Positions 18,106 to 33,884 of a stretch of DNA of 64,000 bases are shown here, piece by piece. A program made the translations under genes and the position numbers. Positions within the stretch are counted from its first letter, which is position 1, and every line of letters begins with the position of its first letter. Below the pieces are notes generated by a model, which was not told the DNA's origin, did no database searches, and was given only the letters and a program-made list of their open reading frames with translations. Origin of the DNA: Myxococcales bacterium (lineage in GTDB: Bacteria; Myxococcota_A; Bradymonadia; UBA7976; UBA1532); the NCBI GenBank assembly GCA_020633465.1, contig JACKDN010000013.1:150060-214059 (forward strand). Reading direction: 5' to 3'.

Positions 18106-20835
18106 TCATCCCTCCTGCAGCGCCGTCTTCAGGTCCAGGGCGACCAGGCTCAGCAGCTCCTCGTCGCCCATCTCGGTCAGCCGCCGCTCGGCGCCGTCGG
18201 CGTCGCCCGCGCCGGGCAGCAGGTCGTCGGCCATCTTCGCCTTGGACTCGATCAGCGCGTCGATGCGCTCCTCGATGGTGCCGCGGCACACGAACTTGTG
18301 CACCAGCACGTTGCGGGTCTGACCGATGCGGAACGCGCGGTCGGTGGCCTGGTTCTCGACGGCCGGGTTCCACCACCGATCGAAGTGGATCACGTGCGAG
18401 GCGGCGGTCAGCGTCAGGCCCGAGCCCCCCGCCTTCAGCGACAGCACGAAGAAGGGCACCGCCTCGTCCTCCTGGAAGCGCCGGACCATCTCGGCGCGTT
18501 GGGCCACGGGCGTGCCGCCGTGCAGGACGAGGCCGGGTCGACCGAAGACCGCGCCCAGGAAGGCCGCGAGGGGCGCCGTCGTCTCCCGGAACTGGGTGAA
18601 CACCAGCACCTTCTCCTGGCGCGACGCGATGACCTCGGCCAGCTCGCCCAGGCGCGCCAGCTTCCCGCTGTCGGCCGGACGCCAGGCGCCGTCGCCGAGC
18701 CACTGCGAAGGGTGGTTGCATATCTGCTTGAAACGCATCAGGAAAGCGAGCACGAGGCCGCGCCGCTCGATGCCCTCGGCGGTGCGCAGGCGCTCGGCCA
18801 GCTCGTCCACCGCCTGCGAATACAGCGCCGCCTGGCGCCGCGCCAGCCCGCAGTAGGCCCGCACCTCGGTCTTGTCGGGCAGATCCGCGATGACGGCGCG
18901 ATCGGTCTTCATGCGCCGCAGGATGTAGGGCCGCACCAGCGCGCGGAGGGGCGCGAAGGCGTTGTGCGTGCGCTGGCCGAGATCCTTCGTGAAGCGGGCG
19001 AAGGCGCGCGACGTGCCCAAGAGCCCCGGGTTGACGAAGTCGAACACCGACCAGAGATCCGACAGGCGATTCTCGACCGGCGTGCCGGTCAGCGCGATCC
19101 GCGCCCGGCTGTCGAGCTTCTTCACCGCGCGCGTCTGCCGCGCGTTGGGGTTCTTGATGGCCTGGGCCTCGTCGAGCACGACGACGTCCCACGCGGCCTC
19201 GGCCAGCGCCGGCGTGCGCAGCGCCATGCCGTAGGTGGTGATGACCAGATCGGTGCCCGCGAAGCTTGCGGGCGTCAGCGCCTTCAGCTCGGCGGCGGAC
19301 AGCGCGGAGCCGTGCGCCACGAGGCACGAGAGGCTGGGCGCGAAGCGCTGCAGCTCGGCGACCCAGTTGGCCAGCAAGGACGCCGGGGCCACCAGCAGGC
19401 TGGGCCGGGCGGCGTCGCCGCGGGCCTTGCGCACCAGCAACAGCGACAGCACCTGGATGGTCTTGCCCAGGCCCATGTCGTCGGCCAGGCAGGCGCCCAG
19501 GCCCAGGCGGGACAGCAGGTACAGCCAGCGCACGCCCACCTGCTGGTAGCCACGCAGGGTGCCCTTCAGCGCCGGGCCGGGGTCGACCGCCGCAAGGCCC
19601 TCGGGGCTGCGCAGGCCCTGCAGGGTCTCGCGCAGCCACGGCCCGGCCACCACCTGGGACCAGTCCGTGTCGGCCTCGTCCTCGGCCTCGAGGTCCCGCG
19701 TGCCCGCGCCGGCCAGCAAGCGCATCGCCTCGGCCAGCGTCACCCCGGCGCCCTGCGCCAGGCGCTCGACGGCGTCCAGCCGGTCGATGGTGCGCTGCAG
19801 CCGGGCGGCGTCGACCTCGACCCACTGCCCGCGGATCAGCGCCAGGCCCTCCGACGCTCGGAGCAGCTCGCAGACCTCGGCGGGGGTCAGCGGCTCGCCG
19901 TCGAGCGCGACGTCGACGCGGAAGTCGAGCAGCGCGCCGTGCCCCAGCGTCGAGGGGTTCGCGGCGCCGACCGTCGCCGTCGCGCGGGGGCGCGCCGGTC
20001 GGCGCCCCGGCCAGCCGGCGGGCATCCGAACGACCACGCCCGCGGCCTCGAGGGCCGGCATGTCGCGAAGCAGCCGCGCCGCCTGGCCGGGCGTCCAGCG
20101 CAGCGGGTGATAGATCTCGTTGGCGGCGACCATGTCGCGCAGCCACGGGCAGGACTCGGCCGCGCGCTGCACCGGCGACAGCAGGGCGATGAGGCCGGCG
20201 CGGTTGGCCGCGCCGGCGAACTCGCGCAGGGCCCGGCCGAGGGGCACGTGCTGGGCCTGAGCGTGGGCCGACAGGCGCGTGGTGTAGGTGGCCATGAAGG
20301 CGAAGGGGGCGTCGGGATCCTTGCGATTCTCGGCCAGGTGGAAGTGCACCCGCCCGACCCGGTTCCACGCGGGGTCGAGCGCCGCGAGGGCGCCCTGCAC
20401 CGAGCTGCGGGCGGCGAGGACGCGGAAGGCCGCGTCGAGCTCGGTCCACAGATCGCGCAGGACGTCGACGGTCAGGTACTCGGCGCCCGGCATCACCGGC
20501 GCGGACAGCACCAGGGTCGCCAGGTCGGCCTCCGACGGCGGGGGCACCGTCACCGCGGTGGCCGTGTCGTCGAGATCGGGCGCCGTGCAGACGGCCGTCG
20601 GGTAGCGCCCGGCGAAGTCCCGCCACGCGGCCAGGACCCCGGGCAGCGGCGTGCCCACTTCGCCCGCCCCGAGCTGCAGCAGCCCGCGCCCGCTGCCCCC
20701 GTCGAAGGCCACCAGCAGACGGCTGGCCAGCGCCGGCTCGAGGCCGAAGCCGTCGTCGACCGCCGGGTGCAGCACCAACCGGCCGTGCGGCGTCAGCGAA
20801 AGCGCGAAGGTCTCGGAGTCGGCCACCGCCACCAC
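18106..20835 (-). CDS. SNF2-family helicase/ATPase
   Basis: A 909-residue protein starting with GTG. The ATPase core is in the second half: DDMGLGKTIQVLSLLL (Walker A, motif I), VVLDEAQAIKN (motif II, DEAQ), ALTGTPVENRLSDLW (motif III), KVLVFTQFRETTAPL (motif IV) and SGLTLTAASHVIHFDRWWNP with QATDRAFRIGQ (motifs V and VI). The first 450 residues form the family's N-terminal region of unknown function. This is a bacterial Swi2/Snf2 protein related to HepA/RapA; it translocates on double-stranded DNA or remodels protein-DNA complexes. The SWIM gene lies 3 bases downstream, forming a two-gene operon that occurs widely in actinobacteria and myxobacteria. Confidence 0.95.
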   Translation of the reverse strand: MVAVADSETFALSLTPHGRLVLHPAVDDGFGLEPALASRLLVAFDGGSGRGLLQLGAGEVGTPLPGVLAAWRDFAGRYPTAVCTAPDLDDTATAVTVPPPSEADLATLVLSAPVMPGAEYLTVDVLRDLWTELDAAFRVLAARSSVQGALAALDPAWNRVGRVHFHLAENRKDPDAPFAFMATYTTRLSAHAQAQHVPLGRALREFAGAANRAGLIALLSPVQRAAESCPWLRDMVAANEIYHPLRWTPGQAARLLRDMPALEAAGVVVRMPAGWPGRRPARPRATATVGAANPSTLGHGALLDFRVDVALDGEPLTPAEVCELLRASEGLALIRGQWVEVDAARLQRTIDRLDAVERLAQGAGVTLAEAMRLLAGAGTRDLEAEDEADTDWSQVVAGPWLRETLQGLRSPEGLAAVDPGPALKGTLRGYQQVGVRWLYLLSRLGLGACLADDMGLGKTIQVLSLLLVRKARGDAARPSLLVAPASLLANWVAELQRFAPSLSCLVAHGSALSAAELKALTPASFAGTDLVITTYGMALRTPALAEAAWDVVVLDEAQAIKNPNARQTRAVKKLDSRARIALTGTPVENRLSDLWSVFDFVNPGLLGTSRAFARFTKDLGQRTHNAFAPLRALVRPYILRRMKTDRAVIADLPDKTEVRAYCGLARRQAALYSQAVDELAERLRTAEGIERRGLVLAFLMRFKQICNHPSQWLGDGAWRPADSGKLARLGELAEVIASRQEKVLVFTQFRETTAPLAAFLGAVFGRPGLVLHGGTPVAQRAEMVRRFQEDEAVPFFVLSLKAGGSGLTLTAASHVIHFDRWWNPAVENQATDRAFRIGQTRNVLVHKFVCRGTIEERIDALIESKAKMADDLLPGAGDADGAERRLTEMGDEELLSLVALDLKTALQEG

Positions 20836-21060
20836 CCAGCGACTACACGGGATCGCGCACCGCGGGCCCGCTTCCGGGCGCGCACCCTAACAGGTCGAGT
20901 CGGCGCGCGTCTCCGCCGATGCGCGCCGCGGCCACGGAGCGGCTCGACGCGGAGACCTCCGGGCGCGTGCGAGTCACCGGCGACCAGGACAGGGACGGCC
21001 CGACCGTCAGCCGCTCCACCCTGGGGGCCGCCTCCGGGGGTCGCTCCTGGGGTCGTCGGG

Positions 21061-21086
21061 GGGGTCGTGCCATACTAACGAACTAA
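21061..21086 (+). repeat. copy of the GGGGTCGTGCCA intergenic repeat
   Basis: A 26-base intergenic sequence starting GGGGTCGTGCCATACTAACG. The same 26 bases occur again, identically and in the same direction, at 21697-21722, so the two flank the small exported-protein gene between them. Related copies are at 21791 (inverted), 41069 and 41108. Confidence 0.7.
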
Positions 21087-21213
21087 AGTGTGGATATGCT
21101 CAGTTTTTGGGTGTGCTCCAGCCTGCGGCACCCCGCCGCGTCGGCCCACCGGGACGCGCGTGTGCTACCGTCCCCGCTCGCCCTGGTCCCATCTCGATCC
21201 GGAGGATGCCCCG

Positions 21214-21651
21214 ATGAACCGTCTCGCCTCGTCGCTCGCCCTCTGCGCCCTGGGCCTGCTCTTCATGGGCCAGGCGCCCGGCGCCGCCGTGAAGCCCCAC
21301 CTCACCTACGTGGTCGGCGTCGGCGGCCTGAGCGCGGGCACGTTCACGTCGATGAAGGTGTCTTCGCACACCGTGATGCTGGCCGGCGCCGACGTGAAGG
21401 TCGTCGCCACCAAGACCCAGACCGACCAGGCGCCGATCGTCTTCTCGGGCGGCACCGTCGCCAGCTTCGTGAAGAAGCGGCTCACCAGCATGGTGGGCCA
21501 GCAGATGACCGTCACGGTGGACGTCTCGCCCGTGGGCGTCGCCCCCGGTCAGCGGTGCACCTTCACCCTCGAGCACGCGCAGCTCAAGGTGCTGAAGCAC
21601 GACGAGCTGCAGTTCCGGCCCTCGGAGCTGCCCGACTTCGAGTGCAAGTGA
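21214..21651 (+). CDS. small exported protein of unknown function
   Basis: The ATG at 21214 has GGAGG 8 bases ahead and opens a Sec-type signal peptide (MNRLASSLALCALGLLFMGQ, cleavage probably after PGAA). The mature part is about 120 residues, mostly beta-strand-like and rich in Val/Thr, with only two cysteines (QRCTFTLEH and the penultimate DFECK), which could form one disulfide. I recognise no family. The gene is a single plus-strand unit between minus-strand genes and is bracketed by two identical 26-base repeats, so it may have arrived as a cassette. Confidence 0.7.
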   Translation: MNRLASSLALCALGLLFMGQAPGAAVKPHLTYVVGVGGLSAGTFTSMKVSSHTVMLAGADVKVVATKTQTDQAPIVFSGGTVASFVKKRLTSMVGQQMTVTVDVSPVGVAPGQRCTFTLEHAQLKVLKHDELQFRPSELPDFECK

Positions 21652-21718
21652 GGCGCTGACCGGACGCGCCTTCGGTGCCGACGCCTTTGCGCCTTCGGGG
21701 TCGTGCCATACTAACGAA

Positions 21719-27810
<6,092 letters not shown>

Positions 27811-27890
27811 GGTGCTTCCCTCCCGCGTCCCCCTCGGGTCAGGATGGCACGCGCCGGCGCGTCTGCAAACGCCGGCGGGAGGCGCCCCCC

Positions 27891-28223
27891 GTGCTCGATC
27901 CGCAGACCACCGCCGATGTCCTCAAGATCCTCGTCCACGTCGCCTGGGTCGACCGCCACGTCCAGCCCAGCCAGGTCGACCTCATCCGCCGGGCCGGCGC
28001 CGCGGCGAACGTGCCGGCCGACGAGATGGCCGCCATCGAGGAGGCCCTGCAGCACGACCCGGCCACCCTGCGCTTCGACCTCGCCCGCCTGCGCGCCCGG
28101 CGCGCCGACGTCCTCGAGGCCGCGCGCGTGATGATCGCCATCGACGGCGTCGTGTCGGACGCCGAGGAGTCGATGCTCGAGGCCCTCGAGCACCTGCTCG
28201 ATCCCGCCAGCGACGATCCGTAG
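27891..28223 (+). CDS. TerB-like small cytosolic protein
   Basis: Begins with GTG after GGGAGG, divergent from the giant surface-protein gene by 80 bases. The 110-residue product is all-helical, with AWVDRHVQPSQVDLIRRAG in the first half and VMIAIDGVVSDAEESMLEAL in the second. These two acidic helix-turn-helix segments (AxxDGxVxxxE) are the pattern of TerB-like domains found in tellurite-resistance and stress proteins, where they bind metal or membrane partners. No ter genes are nearby, so the function is open. The next gene starts 74 bases downstream and may be co-transcribed. Confidence 0.65.
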   Translation: MLDPQTTADVLKILVHVAWVDRHVQPSQVDLIRRAGAAANVPADEMAAIEEALQHDPATLRFDLARLRARRADVLEAARVMIAIDGVVSDAEESMLEALEHLLDPASDDP

Positions 28224-28297
28224 ATCCGCCGCGCGCGCGAAGATCGACGCGCCCGCCGATCTGTCTTACCGTGCGGCCGATCCCACCGGAGCCTGCC

Positions 28298-28945
28298 ATG
28301 CTCAAGAAGATCCTGATCGTCCTCGCCGTGCTGATCGTGGGCTTCGTCGCCCTCGTCGCCACGCGCCCCGATGTCACCACCGTCGAGCGCAGCGTCGTCG
28401 TCGACGCCCCGCCCACGGTCGTCTTCGACTACGTCAACGACTTCCGCCAGTGGGCCGCCTGGTCGCCCTGGGACGCCCTCGATCCCGAGCAGAAGAAGAC
28501 CTTCGAAGGCCCCGAGACCGGCAAGGGCGCCATCACCACCTGGTCGGGCAACGACAAGGTGGGCAAGGGCAAGATGACCATCCTCGAGAGCAAGCCGGGC
28601 GCCTTCGTGCGCATCGAGCTCGAGTTCATCGAGCCCTGGGCCTCGAAGAACGAGACCACCTTCACGCTGACGCCCGAGGGCGACGGCACCAAGGTCGTGT
28701 GGTCGTCGACCTTCGAGAACAACTTCATGAGCAAGGCGTTCGGCCTGTTCGTGGACATGGACAGCATGATCGGCGGCGACTTCGAGAAGGGGCTGGCCAG
28801 CCTGAAGGCGGCCGCCGAGAAGTCGAAGGTGGCGGCGCCCATGGCCGCGCCCGCCGCCGCGCCCGACGCCGGCATGGCGGACCCGGCCGACGCCGCGGCC
28901 CCCGCGGGCGACGCCGGCGCCGCGCCCGCCGCCGACGCGGGCTGA
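28298..28945 (+). CDS. SRPBCC (polyketide cyclase-like) membrane-tethered protein
   Basis: The ATG at 28298 opens MLKKILIVLAVLIVGFVALVA, a single N-terminal membrane segment. Residues about 30-175 match the START/SRPBCC ligand-binding fold: VERSVVVDAPPTVVFDYV, FRQWAAWSPWDALDP, and the later WSSTFENNFMSKAFGLF helix. The tail is a 40-residue Ala/Pro/Asp/Gly low-complexity stretch. The family binds hydrophobic ligands; anchored versions of unknown ligand are widespread. 215 residues, no catalytic site visible. Confidence 0.8.
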   Translation: MLKKILIVLAVLIVGFVALVATRPDVTTVERSVVVDAPPTVVFDYVNDFRQWAAWSPWDALDPEQKKTFEGPETGKGAITTWSGNDKVGKGKMTILESKPGAFVRIELEFIEPWASKNETTFTLTPEGDGTKVVWSSTFENNFMSKAFGLFVDMDSMIGGDFEKGLASLKAAAEKSKVAAPMAAPAAAPDAGMADPADAAAPAGDAGAAPAADAG

Positions 28946-29006
28946 GCCTGCGACGGCCGGTGCACCCGCGTATCCAACCCACGACGCGACGACCGGACCG
29001 AGGGCC

Positions 29007-29651
29007 ATGAGCGACGAGCGCAAGCGCCACTTCTCGATGCTGCGGGACTTCGTCGGGGCGGATCTGATCACGCTCGGCAACGCCGCCTGCGGCACCACCG
29101 TCGTGTTCCTCTGCCTCGGCTTCCTCGATCCGGAGACCCCCGCGGGGTGGCAGACGCCCTACATCTGGACGGCCTTCGCGCTGATGCCGCTCGCCTTCGT
29201 CTTCGACGCCCTCGACGGCGCCGTCGCCCGCTGGCGCCGCAAGCAGTCGCCCCTGGGCGCCGATCTCGACTCGCTGGCCGACATCGTCTCGTTCGGCGTC
29301 GCGCCCGCGGCCCTCGGCTTCACGCTCGGCATGCGGGGCGGCTGGGACGCGGTGATCCTCGTCTACTTCGTGTGCTGCGGCATCAGCCGGCTGGCCCGCT
29401 TCAACGTCACCGCCGAGGCGCTGGCCGACGAGGCGACGGGCAAGGTGAAGTACTTCGAGGGCACGCCCATCCCCACCAGCCTGCTGCTGGTGGCGGTGCT
29501 CGCGGTCGCCTTCGGTCAGGGCGCCACGGGCCCCGCGCTGTGGGGCGGTGAGTATCGGCTGGGCCCCTTCCTGCTGCACCCGCTGACGCTGATGTTCGCG
29601 CTCAGCGGCTCGGCGATGATCAGCGCGACCCTCCGCATCCCCAAACCCTGA
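29007..29651 (+). CDS. pssA: CDP-diacylglycerol-serine O-phosphatidyltransferase
   Basis: A 214-residue integral membrane protein with the CDP-alcohol phosphotransferase signature DALDGAVARWRRKQ followed by PLGADLDSLAD, that is D-G-x-x-A-R, eight residues, G-x-x-x-D-x-x-x-D, with all metal-binding aspartates present. The opening LRDFVGADLITLGNAACGTT and the later ISRLARFNV are typical of the PssA subfamily. The enzyme transfers phosphatidate from CDP-diacylglycerol to serine, the first step of phosphatidylethanolamine synthesis. No psd gene is adjacent. The assignment to serine rather than another alcohol is by subfamily resemblance. Confidence 0.88.
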   Translation: MSDERKRHFSMLRDFVGADLITLGNAACGTTVVFLCLGFLDPETPAGWQTPYIWTAFALMPLAFVFDALDGAVARWRRKQSPLGADLDSLADIVSFGVAPAALGFTLGMRGGWDAVILVYFVCCGISRLARFNVTAEALADEATGKVKYFEGTPIPTSLLLVAVLAVAFGQGATGPALWGGEYRLGPFLLHPLTLMFALSGSAMISATLRIPKP

Positions 29652-29659
29652 GGCTCACC

Positions 29660-32600
29660 TCAGCAGGGCGGGAACGCCACGAAGAAGGTGACCGAGGTCT
29701 GCGACGTGCCGTCGTCGTCGGTCGCCTCGAGCGTCATCTCCGCCTCGTAGCCGCCGCAGCGGCTGCCCAGCCCGTCGAGGGGCGTCCAGTTCAGCGAGGG
29801 CCGACACTGAGCGCCGGGGGCGCACTCGCCCGAGTCCACCACCACGGGGTTGCCGGCGCCGATGACGCGCCGCGCCGACAGCGTCCACTGGATGACGCTG
29901 TCCATGTCCGGATCGACCGCCGAGCCACGCACGAGGAAGGCCTGGCTGCCCGCGTAGCTGTTGCCCTCGATGGGCGACAAGAGCGTCACGATGGGCGGCG
30001 CGTTCAGCGGCGGATCGGGCACGTTGACGATGCGCGTGACGCTGCGCGACACGTTGAACGCGTCCGTCGCGCGCAGCGTGAGCGTCCGCTGACCGTTGCC
30101 CTGAAACGCCACCTCGGGGTGGCAGCCGGTGAAGGGGAAGGGCGCGTCGCCCGCGTTGTCGCTGGTCCACAGCAGCCGGTCGCAAGGCACGCCCAGCACT
30201 TGATTCGGGTCGGTCGCGCTGCCGCGCAGCACGTAGGGGATGCCCTCGAACAGGCTGTCGAAGTCCATCGCGGGGAAGTCGATCGAGGGCACGGGCGGAT
30301 CGTTGCTGACCCGCACCTGCACGCTGTCGGTGCCCACGCGATAGCGGCTGTCGCGGGCGCTGACCGTCAGCGTGTGGATGCCGATGGTCGACAGCACCGT
30401 GCTCAGGTCGGGACCGAAGCCGAGGTGCCCGTCGCGATCCGAGGTCCAGGTCAGCGCGCAGCAGTCGGGGCCGTCCTCGACGTCGTTGGCCACCGCCCGC
30501 AGGCGCAGGCTGAAGAAGCCGCCCTGCGCGATCTCGGCCTGGTGTTCGGGCTCGAGGATGGTGACCGTCGGCGTCGCGTCGTCGCTGAAGCAGGCGTCGG
30601 TCCCGTAGGCCGAGGTGATCGCGTCCCCCAGGAAGGGGTCCAGCTTGCGCCACACGTTCAGCATCGGCTGCATCGCGTTCGGCATGATGCCATCGCACAG
30701 ATAGCTGCGCAGGAAGCCGCCGATGAGCGGATCCGGCGCGGTCAGCGCGAACGCGCCGGGCTGCCAGATGTGGCACGTGCGGCAGTTGGGCCGCACCACC
30801 TGGTCGTAGGCCTGCGCGTGCGTCAGCCAGCCGGGCAGGGGGTCGGGCGTCGAGGTCGTCGCCCCCGGGGTGTCGACGTCGGGGTGGTACAGCGAGTCGA
30901 TGTAGTCCGCGTAGGGCCCGGTGTCGCCGTGCGTCGTCTTCACCAGCCGGTTGAGCGCGCGGAAACGCTCCTCCTGCGCGCTCTTGCGCCACGCCGGCTC
31001 CCAGTCGGCGTAGCGATAGGCCGGCGCGTCGAAGAAGACGAAGCGGCCGCCCTGATCACCGCCGTTCTCCTTCCAGTCCTGCGTCCGGCCGTGACAGTGG
31101 CCGCACACGCCCGGCACGCGCTTCGGCCCACTGGTGTCGAAGTACGTGGTCGGCGTCAGGTCGCCCTCGGGGGTGAACGCGAGGAACTTCACGATGCGTT
31201 CGGGCCCAGGCCCCGGCGTGTACTCCATGCACACCGTGTCGCCCACGGCCTCGTCGTGCACGGTGTCGTTCAGCGCCTCGACCACCGGCCCGCCGACGTG
31301 CCCGTACTTCGCCACGCAGCAGGCCATCGTGATGTCGGCGGGCGTGCTGCCCTCGCTGTGACAGACGCCCCGCCGACCCAGGCCGAACTCCTGCGGGTTG
31401 TAGAACGCGACCGGTGCGGCCTCGTCCTGCGCCGTAAAGCCCTTCATCTGCTTCCACTGCGCCAGCGTCAGCCCGGGCTCGTAGCCGATCATGGCGTAGT
31501 ACTCCCACGCCTCGTCGGTGGTGTTCAGGATGCGGTCGAGCCATTGCTCCCGCGGCAGCACGCGGTCGATGCGCAGCCACCCGTTGCAGCCCTCGTTGCC
31601 CCGAATGTAGGGGTAGAAGATGCCGTTGACCGCCGGGTTGGCCGACGTGGCCGACCGCCAGTCGATCAGCTGGGTCGGATCGGTCAGCGACAGGATGTCG
31701 AAGTACACCAGCTCGAAGGGCGGCAGCCCACGCACCACGTTGATCGGGTGCGTCGGGATCCACTCGTCGCTCACCACGCCGCCGCTGTTCGGCGGCCCGG
31801 CGTAGGGTACCCGGGCGCGCAGCACGAACTGCCCCAGCAGCTCGGGCGCGACGTCCACGCGGATGCACGCCTCGTCGTCGCCGGCCACGATGCCGACGCT
31901 CCAGGCCGAGAAGTGATCGACCGACGCCCGGTACACGTCGCCGTCCAGCGACGCTTCGCCCTCGACCACCCACAGCCCGCTGTTCTCGTCCAGGCGCATC
32001 AGGTCGAGCGTCTCGGGACGCTCGTCGCCGGGCGGCGCCGGGAAGGTGAGCACCGCCCGCCGCCGCCCCTGCAGGTCGAGGTCGGCGCCGTCGGCGCGCA
32101 CCGTCACGTCGGCCGCCGCGAACAGCCGCGCCGCGCGCAGCTCGCCGTCCTCCATCTGCACCATCTTGCCGCCGGGGAAGCGCGCCGGCATCCGCGGGTC
32201 GTAGCCGACCAGGCTCACTTCGGCCTGCTGCGGCGCGCCGCGCCCGCCCTGATCGAGGATGCCCTGCGGCAGGTACAGCTGCACCAGCCCGGCCTCGTCC
32301 TGCAGGGTGTGTTCGTCGTGGACGCTCACGGCGTGCCGCGTCATCGGGCGCAGCACGAAGCGCACCCCGTCCTGCCCCCGGTCGAACGCTCGGCGTCCCT
32401 CCGCGAAGCCGTCCGCGCGCACGCGCAGCACGAACGGACCGTCGAAGATGGGCTCCAACCGGAAGAAGCCCTCGGCGTCCGTCTGCACCTGCGTACGCGT
32501 GATCGACACGGTCGCGCCCTCGATGGGCAGGCCGTCGGCGTCGAGCACGTGGCCGGTCACCGGCGGCCGCATCGTCGTCACGCGCAGCACGCCGCGCGCC

Positions 32601-33727
32601 TCGCCGTAGCCGCCGCGGCCGTCGCTCACCTCGGCCAGCAGCACCACCTGCGCCGAGGTCGCCGGCAGCGTGAACGTCGCCGTGCCGTCGCCGTCGCCGG
32701 GCATCGGCGCGCCGTGCGCCTCGACGAAGCGCCAGGTGAGGGGGTCGCCGTCGTCGTCCCTCGCCTCGACCCGCGCCCGCACCTGCATGCCCGGCTCGCC
32801 CTGGAACAGCGGCGTGCCGTCCATCGCCTCGAAGGTCATCGCGCCCACGGCGGGCGGCGTGTTGTCGACCAGCACGTCCACCGAGCGGGCGGCCGCGTCG
32901 GGCTCGAAGTCGGCCTCGTCGATGACCCAGTCCACCTCGCCGGCGCTCCCCCCGCAGTCGGCCACCACGCGGTAGTCGCCCACCCCGGGCAGGCCGGTCA
33001 GCACGAACGCGGCGTCGGCGTCCGTCTCGCCTTCGGCCAGCACCTCGCCGTCGGGCGCCTGCAGCGTCACCGCCGCGGTGAGCGTCGTGCCGAACGCCTC
33101 CGATCGCCGCGTGCACGGCGTGCCGTCCGCCAGCAACACGCGGCCCCGCAGCGCGCCGTCCCACGCCCGCAGCTCGACGTGCCGCGCGTGGTAGGGCGAA
33201 TCCTCCGTGATCTCGACCGGTTCGGGGTGGCAGACGCTGCCCAGGCGCTCGGCCCGCGCGCACACCCGATAGGTGCCCAGCGGATGCGGCGGGATCTCGT
33301 AGCGCCCCTCGCCGTCGGCCATCACCCAGTCGCCCACGCGCCGGGGCTCGTCCTGCTCCAGCCGCACCTCGGCGCCGGGCAGCGGCGCGCGGTCGTCGAC
33401 GCCGGGCCCGACGCGCACGAACACGCGCCCCATCACCCGGCCCATGAAGTTGGGCGTCGCGCCCTCGATGGCGCCGACGTCGTGGGGCCCGCGCGCGTCC
33501 GTCGAGCCGCCGTCGCTCGGCGGGGGGCCCTCGTCCTCGGCCACCCGCGCGTCGCCCGGCGGCGGCGCCCCGTCGAGCCCGACGTCGAGCACCGGCGCCC
33601 CGTCCGCGCGGCCGACGTCCACGACGCCCCCGTCCTCGCCTGGCCCCCCGCCGCCCGGGTCGTCGTCGCAGGCGCACCCGGTCGCCCAGATCGCCGCCAG
33701 AACGCTGGTCGCGATGGCACCTCTCAT
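29660..33727 (-). CDS. large lipoprotein with carboxypeptidase-regulatory-like domains and two CxxCH motifs
   Basis: I start at the ATG at 33727, which follows GAGGGGG and gives a signal with lipobox ATGC, in place of an upstream extension lacking one. The 1355-residue product has Asp/Pro/Gly linker sequence, then several CarboxypepD_reg-type repeats (PLPGAEVRLEQDEPRRVGDW; DGLPIEGATVSITRTQVQTD), a ZU5-like region, and a cytochrome-type part with CGHCHGRTQDW and CRTCHIWQPG, two candidate heme c sites. The C-terminal 400 residues contain Ig/PKD-like repeats (VTILEPEHQAEIA, VTLLSPIEGNSYAG). Exported and probably surface-located. It resembles multi-domain cytochromes of unknown role that occur in myxobacteria. 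Confidence 0.8.
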   Translation of the reverse strand: MRGAIATSVLAAIWATGCACDDDPGGGGPGEDGGVVDVGRADGAPVLDVGLDGAPPPGDARVAEDEGPPPSDGGSTDARGPHDVGAIEGATPNFMGRVMGRVFVRVGPGVDDRAPLPGAEVRLEQDEPRRVGDWVMADGEGRYEIPPHPLGTYRVCARAERLGSVCHPEPVEITEDSPYHARHVELRAWDGALRGRVLLADGTPCTRRSEAFGTTLTAAVTLQAPDGEVLAEGETDADAAFVLTGLPGVGDYRVVADCGGSAGEVDWVIDEADFEPDAAARSVDVLVDNTPPAVGAMTFEAMDGTPLFQGEPGMQVRARVEARDDDGDPLTWRFVEAHGAPMPGDGDGTATFTLPATSAQVVLLAEVSDGRGGYGEARGVLRVTTMRPPVTGHVLDADGLPIEGATVSITRTQVQTDAEGFFRLEPIFDGPFVLRVRADGFAEGRRAFDRGQDGVRFVLRPMTRHAVSVHDEHTLQDEAGLVQLYLPQGILDQGGRGAPQQAEVSLVGYDPRMPARFPGGKMVQMEDGELRAARLFAAADVTVRADGADLDLQGRRRAVLTFPAPPGDERPETLDLMRLDENSGLWVVEGEASLDGDVYRASVDHFSAWSVGIVAGDDEACIRVDVAPELLGQFVLRARVPYAGPPNSGGVVSDEWIPTHPINVVRGLPPFELVYFDILSLTDPTQLIDWRSATSANPAVNGIFYPYIRGNEGCNGWLRIDRVLPREQWLDRILNTTDEAWEYYAMIGYEPGLTLAQWKQMKGFTAQDEAAPVAFYNPQEFGLGRRGVCHSEGSTPADITMACCVAKYGHVGGPVVEALNDTVHDEAVGDTVCMEYTPGPGPERIVKFLAFTPEGDLTPTTYFDTSGPKRVPGVCGHCHGRTQDWKENGGDQGGRFVFFDAPAYRYADWEPAWRKSAQEERFRALNRLVKTTHGDTGPYADYIDSLYHPDVDTPGATTSTPDPLPGWLTHAQAYDQVVRPNCRTCHIWQPGAFALTAPDPLIGGFLRSYLCDGIMPNAMQPMLNVWRKLDPFLGDAITSAYGTDACFSDDATPTVTILEPEHQAEIAQGGFFSLRLRAVANDVEDGPDCCALTWTSDRDGHLGFGPDLSTVLSTIGIHTLTVSARDSRYRVGTDSVQVRVSNDPPVPSIDFPAMDFDSLFEGIPYVLRGSATDPNQVLGVPCDRLLWTSDNAGDAPFPFTGCHPEVAFQGNGQRTLTLRATDAFNVSRSVTRIVNVPDPPLNAPPIVTLLSPIEGNSYAGSQAFLVRGSAVDPDMDSVIQWTLSARRVIGAGNPVVVDSGECAPGAQCRPSLNWTPLDGLGSRCGGYEAEMTLEATDDDGTSQTSVTFFVAFPPC

Positions 33728-33884
33728 CGACACCCCCTCTCGGCACGTCGGCCAGGGCCCGGACAGGACAGACGGTCGGGGCCCCCGCCGGGTCGCCAAT
33801 GGACGGCGCGCCACGATTCTTCCCCACGACTTCTTCCCCAGCGACCCCGAAGGCCGTAGGCTGGCGCCGTCGAGGGAGGGTGCC

